A stretch of DNA of 64,000 nucleotides from Branchiostoma floridae (Eukaryota; Chordata; Leptocardii; Amphioxiformes; Branchiostomatidae), in the NCBI RefSeq assembly GCF_000003815.2, contig NC_049985.1, positions 1,267,410-1,331,409 of the forward strand. The letters run 5' to 3'. The notes under the pieces are model-generated. The model did not search any database and was not told the DNA's origin. It saw only the letters and a list, made by a program, of their open reading frames with translations. Below, piece after piece: positions 25,701 to 40,700 of the stretch (position 1 is the first letter of the stretch; every line of letters begins with the position of its first letter). A program made the position numbers and the translations under genes.

Positions 25701-28700
25701 GCCAGTTCACGCTCGTCGTCGAGGCGACGGACCAACCGGTTAATCTCTCCCACGCGAGAACGAAGACCACCACTGCGAGGATTCTCGTAGAGGACGTGAA
25801 CGACAACACACCCGTGTTCGTGTCGCGAACGGAGACCTACGTTATGGAGGATGAGCCGGTTGGTTACCACGTGATGTACGTCATCGCTGTTGATGATGAT
25901 TTCGGGGACAATGGTCGCGTCACGTACCAGATCGTCTCTGGGAACCAGGGCGGGAAGTTCCTGCTGGACCCCAACACAGGTGCGCACGGAAACCTTGTTA
26001 TTTATTTTATGTATCATTATGTGTTTTACTTGTTAGGCCACACCGATTTGTTTGCTTGTTCTTATACATTTTATGGCAAGAACATGGCTTAACATCATAA
26101 AAGCAGAGGCCAGGTACATGTAGGAATATGATTGTATATTCACACTTTAAAAATAAGTGCACCAAGGCTTAACACTGGTTGTCAGGCTTTTTTTTTTTCA
26201 TTAGGATCTTAAACATTTTTTTCACAGTCAGAGAACCTACAATTTGATTGGTGTGGCCTGAAGCTTTAAGTGAAAGGGTAGACAAAACTTCTTTGTAACA
26301 AGTAATCCTTTAATTAAAACAATTTTATAAGCAGCAAGTAAGAGCACTGATATAATACAACAATAATGAAGCATAATCAATGCAATAACAATTGTACATG
26401 TAACACCTGTTTCATATTACTACACTACCTTAAATGTTTCCTTCTAGAAACACTAACTGATTAGCACCAAACATTTACAAAATGAATACTCTTCAATCAC
26501 AGCAGCATATACAAAACATAGCCTAGTTGTGGGGCCACGAAATACTGAAGTGTGGCTCTCTTTTGTAAACGGTTTTCAACTTGGCATTTCCTGTACTAAG
26601 ATCAGTTTCACCCATTATTAAAAGCTAGGCAATTAAGAACTGGCTGTCTGAGTCTGGATTGGTACACTTTATAAACATACAAGCCAAAGGGCATTGTTGT
26701 CCAAGTTTTTAGAATAGTCACGATGTGTCTGGAATGGTGATTTATTGGGTTTTCTATGGGAAGCAATCAGAAGCAAACAGTAATCATTTCCAGACAAGTA
26801 GGGCTCCTTATTTCTTGTTCTAACTGTCACAACAGTTTATTTCCTTGGGGTTTGGACATTCTGAGCATCATGAAAATAGAGTGATAGAAGGAAAACTTGA
26901 AACTGACTTTATTCACCCCCTGAAAGTGTTTATATTGTCCTATGTACAGACTTCCCTCTTTTTTCAATATTAAACTTCCAGCTTAGCATAATTTTGCTTT
27001 GTAGTGTTTTTTTTTTCAATCTGAAAACCATCAAATTAAATTGTCAGGACCACATTCGGTTTATGGAAGTCTCGGACTGCAGAAAGCAAAACTTGTACTT
27101 ATTCTAGACAAACATGATTAATGAAACTTATGTATTACCTTTCCTAGACATATGAATTTGGCATTCTGTCAAAAATGAGCTCACAAAGCTGGTAGGTTCT
27201 GTTTGGATGTGAGAGAGGTTACGGTCAAGTTGTCCGTGTGCATTCCGTGGATTCTGAAACAGTCTGTCTGGGAGAAGTTATCAGTTGTAATGAATTAGAC
27301 CCTGGGGTGGATTTAGGGCCGACACAACCTGTATGAAAGAAAATAGTTTAAAAGTTTTGGTCACCAGTTCAGGCCAAACTTACTTTAGGAAGCTAAAAGA
27401 TACAATTCATCTTTCCAGTACATCTGCTAAGGTATGGTCTGTCGTAAATGGTTTAGTCTGCTTAAACTTGAAGATTCTTGATAAGACTGAAGTGATAATT
27501 GAAAAGCACAGTTATAGCACTACTATGGGATTATGAATTCTGTTTGGTTGCAGTATACTAAAGAGAAAGAATTAAAGTGCTAAGATGTAGAAGAATAAAG
27601 ATTAAAACAGGTGATACTGATATCTGAAATTTCTTAAGATTGATGAAACTTGATAGATTAAAGCTTAATGATTTGTTTCTAACACACACAGGCTTGCTCG
27701 CGATCGAGAGGAGACTGGACCGTGAAACGGAGTCGCGTTACGTCCTGAACATCACGGCGACCGACCACGGGACCCCGTCGCGGTCGGCGTCGCACCTCAT
27801 CACGATCCACGTTCGCGACGTGAACGATAACCAGCCGCGCTTCCTGCAGGACACGTACCAGGCCAGCGTCTCCGAGAACCAGAGCCCCGGAACCTCCGTG
27901 ATTCAGATCACCGCGCTGGACGCAGATGCAGGTCAGTTCCTTTAGTCATGTCTGTTTTTACCTTACCTTTACCTTTACCTACTCCCATCCTCATGTCTGA
28001 GGGTCGGGGACTATGGTAGCGTCCAGTATCAGCCTCCTCCACTCCCTTCTGTCTCTGTTTTTACCACCATGTGTGAAAAGGTTGTGTTGTTGATGAAGGT
28101 CAGATATTCAGGTACAATAAGATAAGCCCAAAAGCAGCTACTCAAGGAACTGGATATGGTTTGGACAGACGTTTCAGATGTCATTCATAGTTAGGGTATA
28201 AAAGACCAATTTCTCCCAGATCACTTAAGTGTCACTGACGAAAGATGGTGGGTGCCAACCGAAACGTCTGACCATTTCCAAAATCATATCCAGTTGCTGG
28301 ATTAACTGCTTTTTGGCTAATAGGTTGTATCGTCTTCTACATTGATTGTATGGCCATTTGCCTTGCATCTTACCTGAGCCTTGAGTTCAGATTTTTTTTA
28401 CTTATTCAGTTATTGGTAACAATTTATGTCCTTCCCAAGAAGCGAATTCCCGTCCTTGGACAGAGGGAAGGGTCCTGTTCGTTCTTAAATGTTAGCGGTA
28501 GATATTACGTACATCTGCTACCATATGGCCAACATGGCATGATCTTAGCTGAGAAAAAGCGTGCCCAAATAATTCAGCCCTTTGAGTCTCCCTAATGGAT
28601 TGAGTGGGTGGTACGAGATCCGAGTCTTCTTTGAGAGAAATCTGGAAGATTATATGCTAGAAATTTGGGCTTTTAAGTGTGTGAGAGGGTTTTCTTGGCT

Positions 28701-31700
28701 GCTCTGATGACGTTAATCAAAATAGACCTGCGTAAATGTTAGGAATCCGGCTGTGAACCAAGAGACTTGCAGATCAAATGTGAAAGATCTAAAGAATGTT
28801 ATGGCTGTGTCACAAAGAACGGTGCAGACAAGAGGGATGTGCTGTTAAAATTTTGCCTTTAAAAGATTGATACAAGTTTCTCTTTCACTTAGAATTCACA
28901 TTTAAGGTTATCAAATGAGGAAGAAAGTTTGAACATTTCTGATGTGTATTTGTCCAGGAAGTGGCTTAATCGTTAGAGACTGAAATGTTTAAGATTTAAA
29001 TCCTTTAATGGATTGTATGGCCCCTATTAAGATACCATTAAACCCGCCCTTGCTAAATGGATTGTTGGTACACGGCAAGCTTTAGTGTTGCCAGGAATAA
29101 AAGAAATGGTGCTTTTATCTATCAGCAATTGCCCAAATCCAACAACAGGCCACTAACGTTTTGAAACTACTTTTAAAAGTTCAAACACCAGACTATATTT
29201 AGTCAGTGCTGCTGTATTTGTTGGACTCAGGGAAGGGTAATTAACTTGTATATCTGATTGCCTTGTTTTTTTAGATAACAAAACATTGCATGTAGAATGT
29301 TTGAGTTTAACTCATGGCGAATACCAATGAATAGTTTCACCAGTCACTTTTAGGGCCACATTTCCCTCACTGAAGCGCCACCTACTTGCAGTTCAAAGTA
29401 GAACCAGTCAGTGATTGTGTGAAGTGTTCTAGCCAACCTTAAATTTTTTTCTGTCCCCTGGATTTTGAATGGCTGGAAATCCTGCTGAGCACAGAAGGCA
29501 TGACAATGCTAGGGAAAATTTTGAAATCTAGACCCTCTGAAATGCTACTTCCTGCATTTTGAGGGGGAATTTTGCTGGTAGACTCACATTAGTTTAATGG
29601 CATCTGTGTTGAATTTATGGAGATCTTTGCAAAATATAATTCTTAAAACTTACATACTGATTTTTGGCCATCAGCAGACCGAATGGGCAAAAGGACGGAG
29701 GGACAGACGCTGGCTAGAACCCTGGTTGTGTGTAACAAACCTTGTTAACCAATCATCTCTGTGCGTTCCTCAGGAACCAATGGCGTCCTGACGTACAACA
29801 TCCCGCGAGGAGTGGCGGAGGATCGGTTCACCATCGAGGAGCAGACGGGGGTGATCCGCACGGCGTTCAGACTGGACAGGGAGGAAAAGGACTCCTATAT
29901 CGTCACAGGTGAGACATGAACCATTTACTTCAGTGATGGGGTGTCTCCCTGGACTGCAGTATGTTGGTGACATATTAGCTGCATTCTAAGAGTATTTAGT
30001 CACAGCAAATCCCTGCTCCTGGCTGGGTTCTAAGCTAAATTTGTGTTACCCTTGACTTTTTTTTTTTCAACCTTTATTCAACCTTGATACACAATTCTGC
30101 CTGAGCCGTTTTTCAAGATTTCAAGGGTGGAGGAGGTCAGAGGTCTAAATACCTTCTAAATACAATGCAGTACATAAAAGATACAATTCAACATTCCATA
30201 GATACTTTGAATTTTCGTATCTATGGATACAATCACGCATCATCATGACTGAAGTATGTACAAGCAAAGCATAAGATGATTTTTTTTTTTATTCATTGAA
30301 ATTTGCTGAATGCTCTGTCAAGTCACTCAGCTGCAGCAGCAACAGCAATATGCCACAGCTTCAGTGATATTTATCCATACACGAATCAAAAAAACTAAAA
30401 CGTACTGTAGCAAGGTAACCACTGTGTGCCCTTGGTCTTCCAATTCATTTTTCCTTTTTCTATCAAAGGACAAAAAAAATTGAATTGTTATTGTATTCAG
30501 TTTAAATCATTCAACCTCCACTCTCACTTGTATGTCTCAAATGGAATAACACAAACTAGAAAATTCTTCCACACTTAAAGTTCCACTCTCACTTGGAATA
30601 GTTAAAACAGGATGATGCAAAGAAACTATTTCACACTTGAAGTCACTCTCCTCTCTCTGTAGTCTTTACTGCAGCAAAACGAACCCTCCACTTGTGTAGG
30701 TAATTAATTAGCGGTTGTCTGGCCCTGTACGGTAACAACCCACGCAAGGTTACAATCTGCAGTGGTTGCTAAAGAAAGACCAGGCAAAGATAGAAGCTAT
30801 GTAGCAAGGCCAATCATGAACCAAGCTTCTCCAGACTTTGTGTTTCCTGAAACTTCTCATCACTTGAGCTGTTAAGGATTTCCTCCTAGCGTTGATGGAG
30901 TTTCCTCAGTCTGTGTGGCTGACATCACGGCCTGTGAAGGAGCATGGCTTGTGTCAATCAGCAAGAGGTGCTTTGGGCATGTCATTGTCAATGTCACTGC
31001 CAATGATTATAGTCTTATCTGTAGACCACCTGTCAAAGGTGATGTATTTAGTCTTGAGGCTAAATCCATTTTCTTGGCAGTTTGTAAAAAGAAGAAAAAA
31101 AAGGAAAAATAGGACTCAATGAAAACCCCAGAAGGGAACTTTGAGGGCCTGTAAAACTTGAACTTTGTGTACAAAAATGCACTTATGTACACCCAAACTG
31201 TTTCCATGTTTTTTATCAATGTCACTGACAGAAGTTTTGCTCTTTATCTATACACCACCTGTCCTGTCAAAAGTGATGTATTTGTTCTTGAAGCTAAACT
31301 GCATTTTTCTTGTCTCTCTAAAAAGTTCACTTTAGTTTAAAAGCAAGGAATAGATTTAAAAAGTGGCTGTCAAGAAATTTTGCAGACTAAATGTATTCAT
31401 GTTGGTCTTCCAGTATAACAGAATTTTTCAAAAATTCGAGAGCCAAGAAATGCTTGAGCATCCTATTTCCTTCATCAAAACAGTGAAAATAGTTGATTCA
31501 TTATCTTAAAGATAAAGTGAATCTTAAGTTGAAATTTTGACAGAGCACCAAGCAAAAATGTGTTGTAACATAAATGTTGAAAAATCCCTCTGACCCACAT
31601 GTACAATCATTAGAGGGGGTTTAGATTATCGCCGCATCTGGGGTTAAGCTCCTGGCAGACACCGTGCCAATTAGAATCTTTTTTTTGACGCACAAAGTCA

Positions 31701-34700
31701 GAAGGTGGTGTCAAAATGATAACCTGAAGACGTGGTCTGGGATGTTCTGGGTTCAAAACCTGTACCTGGGTGGGATTTTCCTGTCAGATGTAACGTTGGT
31801 TCACCTTTATCCACCGGGTAACCTATATCCGTTGTGTAGCTAAACAAGGTATCCAGGGATATCAAGTCGATGGACGGTAGTTTCAAATTGTACTATTTTC
31901 AAAATATTGCAGTTTGAAACCACCATCTGTCGACTTGATATCCCTAAATACGTTGTTCTTGAAAAGAATGGATAAAGGTAAGGAAGCTAATCTATGGACA
32001 GTGCAAGTGATAAGTGATCCATGGAAGTCAATCAATAATTTGCAAGCATCAGCGCTGATGTATCGTGTCTGAAAACATTTCTCTCCAGAAAGTTATGAAA
32101 ATGATGAAAAAATGTGTAATAATAATGGCAAAGGACAACAGTGACACTTTCTTGCAGTTCTGTATAATTATGTAGAATCTTGACACTTAAGAAACAAAAC
32201 CACTTTCTTCTGGTTGACTTTAAAAAAAGAATCAAAAGCAATTACGAAACTTCTCCAGTATTGTACTAGTAGGTAGTTTTTAACACTTAAAAAGCAAACA
32301 ACATTTCAGATTTCTTAAGACTCATTAAGTGTCTCATTAAGGGTCAGAAACACAGCAAACTCTACCTATCGCACAATGGATCGTTGTGTGAAATTTACCC
32401 AACATGGTGCGTATATAGGTTAAGCTCTCCCTCCAGCTAGAGTCGTCTCGTATAACCTCCTCTCTCCCAATCCTCGCAATTACCGACTCATGTCTTTATA
32501 TTCCTGCAACGTGAGCACAACGCTATCCTCCGATACGTTACGGCTCGCGTGTGAAAACGAGGAAATATGCGGAAACTCCAGGACATAGTCTGGTGGCCGC
32601 TGTAACGATGTTGTGGGTTCCTGTGCGTGTCTGATGAAAGTTATGCAACAATTTTTCACAGAGCTTAGCCCAGTATATTCAGGAATTTCTGCTTATGTAA
32701 TGTCTTTTCAGCATTCCCTTTGCAATTTTTTCTGCCTGGTTTGTTGCTTAGCAACAGGCAAGGAAGTAAATTATACAGCTATTTTCTAATAATGCGCAAT
32801 CAAAGTTGCCTTCTAAGTGAAAAAGTGTACTTTTTTTATTTTCTTGGATCACAACTATTTCCAACTAAAACTTAGCACGGGACAAGCTGAAATCATAGGA
32901 CTGGAATGAAATTTGAATCTGACTTTATTCAAGTCAAGTCTTGTCAAATCCTCCACCCTTGGCTGGTTCTGCCATTATTGTCGTTTTTCAACAAGGCCGA
33001 GTAGAGGGAGGGGACGCAAATTCACTTCCTAGGACTGTGTGTACCTGGCGCAGACTTGATCCAAAGACTCCAACAGGCTTGATAGTCAGAAATGTTAGAT
33101 AGCAACATGTATGATTAGCTACATTTGTAATGGTGGTGGCCTAGCAGACTGTAAATTATTATTATTGACAGATGACTTTTCAATTGTCCCAAACACCTTG
33201 ATGTTGTCCATATGCCATGTTTTGTGCATACAGGAATGAAATTCCTTTTCTGGAAACCATGTCAGATAGAAAATGCATTGAATTATTCACATTCTTGTTC
33301 AACCTTCAAATGTCAGATTTTTTTAGTCTTTGGTATCCATGCCAATGAGATAAATATTCTGACTTCAAGTTCCAAACAAACAATAAAGAAATACAGTTTT
33401 TGTGCCTTGGAAAAAGCTACATGACTTTTCTCGCTCCACCCTAGTGTAGAAAAGATCATATGCGCTACCATACCTTCAACAAAGACTAAAAGATATGCAC
33501 ATGCCTTTGTTTATTAGTTCAAACGTTCATGTAAACAGCTTTTGTTTTAAATATTCACCGATAAAATCTTTATGTACAAAGAAACAAGCAACATTAAATT
33601 TTAGCATAAGTATAGCTTAAACAACGATGTTAAAAGACTAAAATACCTGATACTCAAAAAGCGTGCTGTGTGTGTGAGAGAAAAATGAAGACCACTCACT
33701 GGAACCATGGGAACCCATGGGAATATTCTACCTCCCTGCCTTCTGGAATCCTGGCTATTCCTACTCCGATGTTTGGTGTAAACAGTTGTCTGGTAAACTA
33801 GACAGGACAACAGATTTAATGTATCTTCTCTGAGAGATAGTGATCTCGGATATACACAACTTTCCGGCTACTGCTCACATTCAGCCCCAGCTTGTATACT
33901 GTAATTCCTGATTTTTTCAACGTACTGTTATGTTCACGGTTTTCACGGTGACGACTGTAACGTGAACTTATCATTACTGATAACAAAAAATCCATAGACT
34001 TTTTTAATGCGCACTTGCCGCGACAGTGAACGTTAAGTTCCGAGAACAAGATAGATTTTCTCAGACCGTGAACGTTTCGTACCGAGAAGACAAAGTGAAT
34101 TACAGTATTAACATTAGAGGCTTTAGTTGAAAATATGTACACATGTATGTCCTAAATTCTTGAAAATTTACGAAGGGTCTGTAGAAAAGGTTGGTACTTA
34201 AATGTCTAGATGCTTTAATGCTTTCTAGCCTCTGCTTTTATTCAATCTCAGCTAGTATAACATCCGAGACTTCCGTTTTCGACAAGCATCCCATAAAAAA
34301 CTAAATTGTTTATCATTATCTGTTAACCTTCTCCTAAATTTGAGAATATTTATGAAGGTCCTGTGAGTTGGGTGGTACTAACAAAAGACACTGTCCTGCT
34401 ACTGGTTTTAGTCAACATCAGCTTGTATGATATTTGAATCTTAAATCATGGTTGTCTGTGAGTGTAGTTGTCCTATAAACTGCATATTGCTTGTCATTAA
34501 AATAGCTAGACTTTTGAGGTTGGTAGATCATGAAAGTCAAAATATTCCATCGCTTTCAGGGTCCCATTTCACATCAGCTTTTAAAAAATCTTAACTATCA
34601 TACAGTAATTGAGGATGTTTATATGGTCAACTTCCTTGTTTGTCGTTAACTAAACTCTTACTTAAATCTCAGTAAATTTATGAACGTCTAGTAAGGTGGG

Positions 34701-37700
34701 TGGCACATGGAAATCTAAATGTTCCCTCACATTCAAACCTCTGCCTTTGTTAAACACTAGTGTAACCTTCAAGGTTTCACTCCAACCAGGCCTTGCAGAT
34801 ATGTATCCAATAAACAACCTTGCTTATCATTAACCAAGACCGATCCTGAATTTTTTCATGGGCCAGTAAGGTGGGTGGTACATTTTAGACTGAACGTTAC
34901 ATGTACATTGATCACTTTCCGACCTCTAAGACTTGTTTTCTTCAACACCGACTCATATAACGTTCCAGTCTTCACTCCAACCAGGCCTTGTGGATATTTA
35001 TTCTATGACTATGAACAATCTTGCTTATCATTAAAGAAGACCCATTTTGAATTCTTATATGGGTATATAGTAAGGTGGGTGGTACTGAGTGTACATAGAT
35101 CACTTTCCGACTTCTTGTTTTCTTCAACACCGACTCATATAACGTTCCAGTCTTCACTCCAACCAGGCCTGGCAGATATGTATCCTATAAACAACCTCCC
35201 TTATCATTAGCTTAAACTCATGAGTCCTAAACTCTGGAATATTTATGTGTGCCCAGACTGCAGTGGGTGGCACAGATCAACCCTAAATGTTTTGCCGTCT
35301 TTCATCGGTGTTTAGTGCAGACAAAGTGCCTGAGACTTGAGTTACGCATACCGGAAGGTCCTGGGAGATTAGACTGTCTTAGCTAGTGTGATGTCACAGG
35401 GTACATGCTGTAAGGATGGAAAAATTGAAGATGTTTTTTCTGGAACACAACTGTTACACATAACTGTTACACACAACTGTTACACAATTGACGTTTTGAG
35501 GTTTATCTTCTTGTCTCTCTTTGTGCATGTATGTATGGTTTGCTTGTTTTCAAAGCTCCTGTGAAATTAAAGCAATAGTCATACCAAATATCGCAAAGAT
35601 CCAGTTAAAGATAATGGCTTAAGTGATGGAGGCATCTCCCCCCCCCTCCTCAATCTGTGTGTGTGTGTGTGTCTGATTATTGTGTGCCTTTGTGTTTCTA
35701 CCGTTCTCTATGTGCAGCCTTGCCATCTTCAAAGCTGCTATTTTTGTCTATGCGGCTGTAAAACTCATTGCAAAACTGTATGAACAAACTTACAAAGGGA
35801 ATGAAGTCTTGGATTGTAAACATGAGTATAACCTGTGCTGTTTTTTTCTTCCTTCTACAGCGTATGCTCGAGACGGAGCCTACCCCTCACGGTTCGGCTT
35901 CACCTCGGTGGTGGTGAGCGTTCTCGACACCAACGACCACGCGCCGGTGTTCAAAGACGCAGAGTACATGATGACCGTACCAGAGAACCAGCCGAACTAC
36001 GGGGTCATCCACACTGTCGTGGCGTACGACGCAGACATCGGGACCAACGGACAAGTCAGATATGAGATAATCGGTACGAGATCTTTTTTTGGCTATTGTC
36101 TTGATTCCTTAAACTAGTAAGTAAAAGTTTGTACGTTTTTGGTGCAGAATAGAGCATGATTGTCTAGATTGTGGGGTATTAGTATTCTTTGCTTGCAATT
36201 GTTTAAACATAATACTTTTTTTGTTTCTTCTTCTTTGTCTGGAAGACAGATGTATTATTTTTGTTAGCACTAAGACTAACTGTTAACTGAGTATAAGCTT
36301 TGTTTACAAACTATAATCTTTTTTATCAGAACAATAAGCTCTGTTTAGAAGGGTTTTCAATTCTTTCAATACACCTGATGGCAAACTTTTATCAACAGAT
36401 GAAAACTGTTTGTTTGTTTATACTTAAGTAGATGATAAGATATCAGAAAGGATGTGAAGAATGCTGGAGTGATGCATATTCATACATTGATTTTCTTTGT
36501 CCATATCTACAAATGATTATGATGTTTTAGAGCTATCTTCTCATGTGGACCAAATCATGGTCATAGTTTGTTTTGAATATGGTTTGGCATGTCCAGATAT
36601 CTTTGTTTTGTTCGAAATGTCGGGTAAGTTTCAAATGGACCAAATCAGCACTGTTCTCATGTCCTCATCTACAGATGTTAACCTATTGGGAGAAGTAAAT
36701 AGATATAGTTTTCAAATTTCAAATATCTTTGTCTCCATCCTCAGATTTGTAGATGCTTCTAAGAATTTGTACATGTGATTCTGATGGTTTCAGTACCATA
36801 TCATTTTAGATATCCTCTCAAATAGACCAATCAGTACCAAAGTCAATTTGTCTTCATCTACAGAACTGTATTAAGATTTATGATTTTGAATATAGTTTGT
36901 AATATTCAAACCTCTTTGTCTCCATCCTCAGATGGAAACGTCGGGGGTAAGTTTGCGGTGGACGCGGTTACGGGCGAGCTGTCGGTGATCTCTGACCAGG
37001 CTCTGGACCGGGAGACGGTTCCGCTGTACCACCTGATCGTCCAGGCCCACGACAACACAGACGCGCCCCGCACCAGCACCACCAACATCACCGTAGCCGT
37101 GTCAGACGAGAACGACAACAACCCCATCTTCACCGATCCATCCTACCAGCAGACTATACAGGTCAGTAGAAAGGCCAGTTCAGTTGTTACACAAAGTATA
37201 TACCTACCTCACATTTCCAAACGGGCCCAGCCAGGACGCGTTTAGGAAAGAAAAGTAGCAAGGCAGCTTTTAGGAAAGAAAAGTATGATATATAAAAGAC
37301 ACCAAACTACACAAGACATAAAGAGAATAGTTGTGGGTCAGTATGTGTCCGTTTTCACCCAAGTGTACAATTATACCTTAAAAAGTTTCTATTTTTCGTT
37401 TCCTCAAACAGATCAGCCAGGATTCCACATGCAGATCCTCTTTACTCTGTAATGTATCCACAGCAGAATCATACAAGTTCTGATGTTAAACTTTGTAATT
37501 GATAGAGATTTGGTACGGTACCCAAACAGCAACTTTCGGTTAAAGAAACAGATTGAATGTCCAGTAGGGCTGTGTACCTAAATACCCGTACCTGTACCGT
37601 ACCTGAAAAATTGTTTAGGTACAGGTCCGGACCTAAACATCTGTGTACCTGTACCTGTACCTAAACACACTAAAGCACTTGAGGACACCACTTTTAAAGG

Positions 37701-40700
37701 CTACAGATACATAAATTCCAAATCAAAGATGACAATTGTGATAATCTTGCAGTTGAAAATCAATAAAACTTTGTTTTGAGGTTCAAATATCTAAATCCTC
37801 ATACAAAGGTGACAATTTTTCTCTAAAAAAGACAGTTGGCTACATTTATAACTTACAGATAATTGATCAAATTTGTTTAGGTACAGGTAAAGGTCCAGAC
37901 CTGTACCTAAACCTGTGTACCTGTACCTGTACCTGTACCTAAAATTTCTTTAGGTACACAGCCCTAATGTCCAGAATTAAGTCTTGAACTGTTACGTGTT
38001 TTCACTCCAATGAACCAACCATTCATCCATTCATTCGTTCCTTCACTCCTTCAGGAGGATGTGTCAGTGGGCAGCACGGTGATCCGTGTGACCGCTCAGG
38101 ACCGAGACGAAGGGGTCAACGGAGAGGTGTTCTATTTCCTTAGCAACGAGACCAACGGGATGTTCCGCATAGACAACACCTCCGGCATCATCACAACTAC
38201 CAGGTGGGTACTTTAATTTGTTATTGTTTTGTTGTTAGTTTTTTTGTGCAGATATGACCAGATAAGATCCTTTCTTTGAGATAATTATTAGTATCTTATC
38301 TAGTTGAGGCCTGAAACCCTAAGCTAGAAGAAGCTCAGGAGAGATGAAACCAGATCTTTGCCAAAATTTCATTTCTTGTCCCTAATCCGTTAGTTAATGT
38401 TTCATTGTACTGTTAGCAGAAGAACGTGTAAACCTCCTTCCTATTGCATTTGAGTAACAGAATTATGATGTTGATAAAAAAACATGAATTTCTTTTGTCT
38501 TGTGGTTGGGTATGTTGTGTTATTATCAGAAAATGTTGCTAACTTTCCACTACTTGCTTTTCCTTTTTAGACTCCTGGATCGTGAAAAGCAGTCCGTGTA
38601 CAGTTTTGACGCCTACGCCTCCGACCGCGGTCCCTTCGGACCGCGCACCTCCAATGTCCGTGTCACGGTGGACATCAGCGATGTTAACGACAATGCGCCC
38701 GTTTTCACCCAAGTGCCGTTTGAGACCACCATTGAACGGAACATTGGAGTCAACCAGCAGGTCGTGACTGTGACTGCAGAAGACAAAGACACGGGATCAA
38801 ATGCTGAAATTCTTTACAGGTAACAATTCTGATACTATTTAGTGTTTTGTTCTGAATAAAATTAAACTGTAGTTCCCAACACAACAATAGGACTTCCCTA
38901 ATTTTAGATGGATCAACTCCATTCAAAGAATGGACAACCTACTGCTTCTGTGACATCACTTAATGTAGGTAGCCACTATCCCTAAGCAACTTATGATCCA
39001 CTGCTCAAGGAGTTACGTACCTGAGAAGCTGGTGTGTTACGCTGAAGTACGGTTATACCAGCTATATGGATACAAATACAGATGTAGAACATGTTTTCTT
39101 TTTATGTCTAACCTTAATAGATGTAAATCTCAATATATCTTTGATTCCCCCCTACAAGGTTTGACAGCTCCAACGCCAACTCGCAGAAGTTCAACATTGG
39201 TCCGCAGAGCGGGATCATCACCACCCAGGTCAGCCTTGTTGGCGACAGCGCCAACATCTTCCGGCTGCAGGTCATCGCCGAGGACCAAGGATCACCTGCA
39301 AAGAGCTCTACAGGTAAGATGTCGGTCTTCTTAAGATAGTTATTTTTTCAGCTGTTAACATTTTCTTAGGATGAGTAGGTATTTTCTGGCTACAGGTGTT
39401 GTACTGCCATGCTGTCATATCCTTTGTAATATAATGGTAAATTGAAACAAGTTTTGAACATATCACGTCTTCAGCAACTGCTTTATCAAGTTTTTCGCAG
39501 TATTTCATGGCTGTTTGCTACCTCCAGAACCTCGGTGCTTCTGGAGTCTTTAGGGCCCTTCCCTATTCTTGCCATGTCAGGAAAAATGATGAAAATAAGT
39601 TTGTTGTAGCAATTGTTAAAACATCTCAATTGTTGAGGCTGAAGCCCTGAAGAGAGGCAGCAAGTAATGTGTAATCAGGTCTTGCTGATATTCTACTTAT
39701 TTTATGTTGTGCACCAGTGTACCTACTCCAAAAATGAATTTCAAGTCCTGTTGTCTCTTTTTTCCCAGGTCTTGTAGTGATCACCATGAGCGACTCCAGT
39801 ATGACCACCCTGCGCTTCGACAACGGGACCTACAGCGCCTACATCTCCGAAAACGCCATCGCAAACACCGACATCATTTCCGTCAGTGCCTCACGCGAGG
39901 ACGGACAGCCCGCCTCTGTCACGTACAGTTTTGCAAGCGGAAACGACGATGAATCGTTCGAGATCAACCCCACGTCCGGCCTGATCACGGTGAAGGACTC
40001 AACAAATCTGGACTTCGAGACGGCGCAGCGCGTCCGGCTAATCGTCACGGCGCAGGCCACAACACCTTCGCTGTACGGCTACGCTACGGTCTGGGTGAAC
40101 TTGAGGGATGAGAACGACAATGCGCCGCGCTTCGATCAAGACCGGTACACCACGTCTGTGTGGGAGGGCAACGACAGGGGGATGTTTGTCATCCAGGTAA
40201 GAAACACAAAGAAAATTTTTTAATATGCTTAAGGTAGATTTCCTCCGAAGAGAGCAGAAGCTAGTGCTTAGCTTTGAAGATAAACAGAACAACACATATT
40301 TACCGAACCTGTTCCCAAGCGCCAGATTTTACTGGTGTCCTGAGTTATTTCCTTGGGTAGTTTATGATTATGAAATTTATGATCATGTTTTTGTTACTTA
40401 CTGCAGGTCTCAGCGACTGATGCAGACAGCGGCACAAACTCGGAGGTCCAGTATTCCATCGTGAGCGGTAACCACGACAACGCCTTCGTGATTGACAGGG
40501 ATCGCGGAATCATCTCCACCAACGTGCGGATGGACCGGGAGGTTCGGGACAGCTACAGGCTGGAGCTGCGTGCCGTCGACAAGGGGACGCCCCGCCTCAC
40601 GGGGTCCGCCACCCTCCGCATCAGTGTGGTGGACATCAACGACAACCGCCCTACGTTTCCGGAACCCTACCCGCCCGTCAACGTGCTGGAAGGTAGGTTC

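Larger units (their letters stand above)
29909..35860. other. Dachsous intron after visible exon 9 (5.95 kb)
   Basis: Contains a 232-bp-spaced duplication (CTGTCAAAGGTGATGTATTT near 31030 and 31264), a partial foldback repeat (31790-31975), a TA-flanked MITE (33895-34107), a degenerate tandem array of about 190-bp units (34140-35290), and C-tract plus GT repeats near 35638-35671. A GC-richer stretch at 32430-32630 has no coding frame I can assign. Confidence 0.6.
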
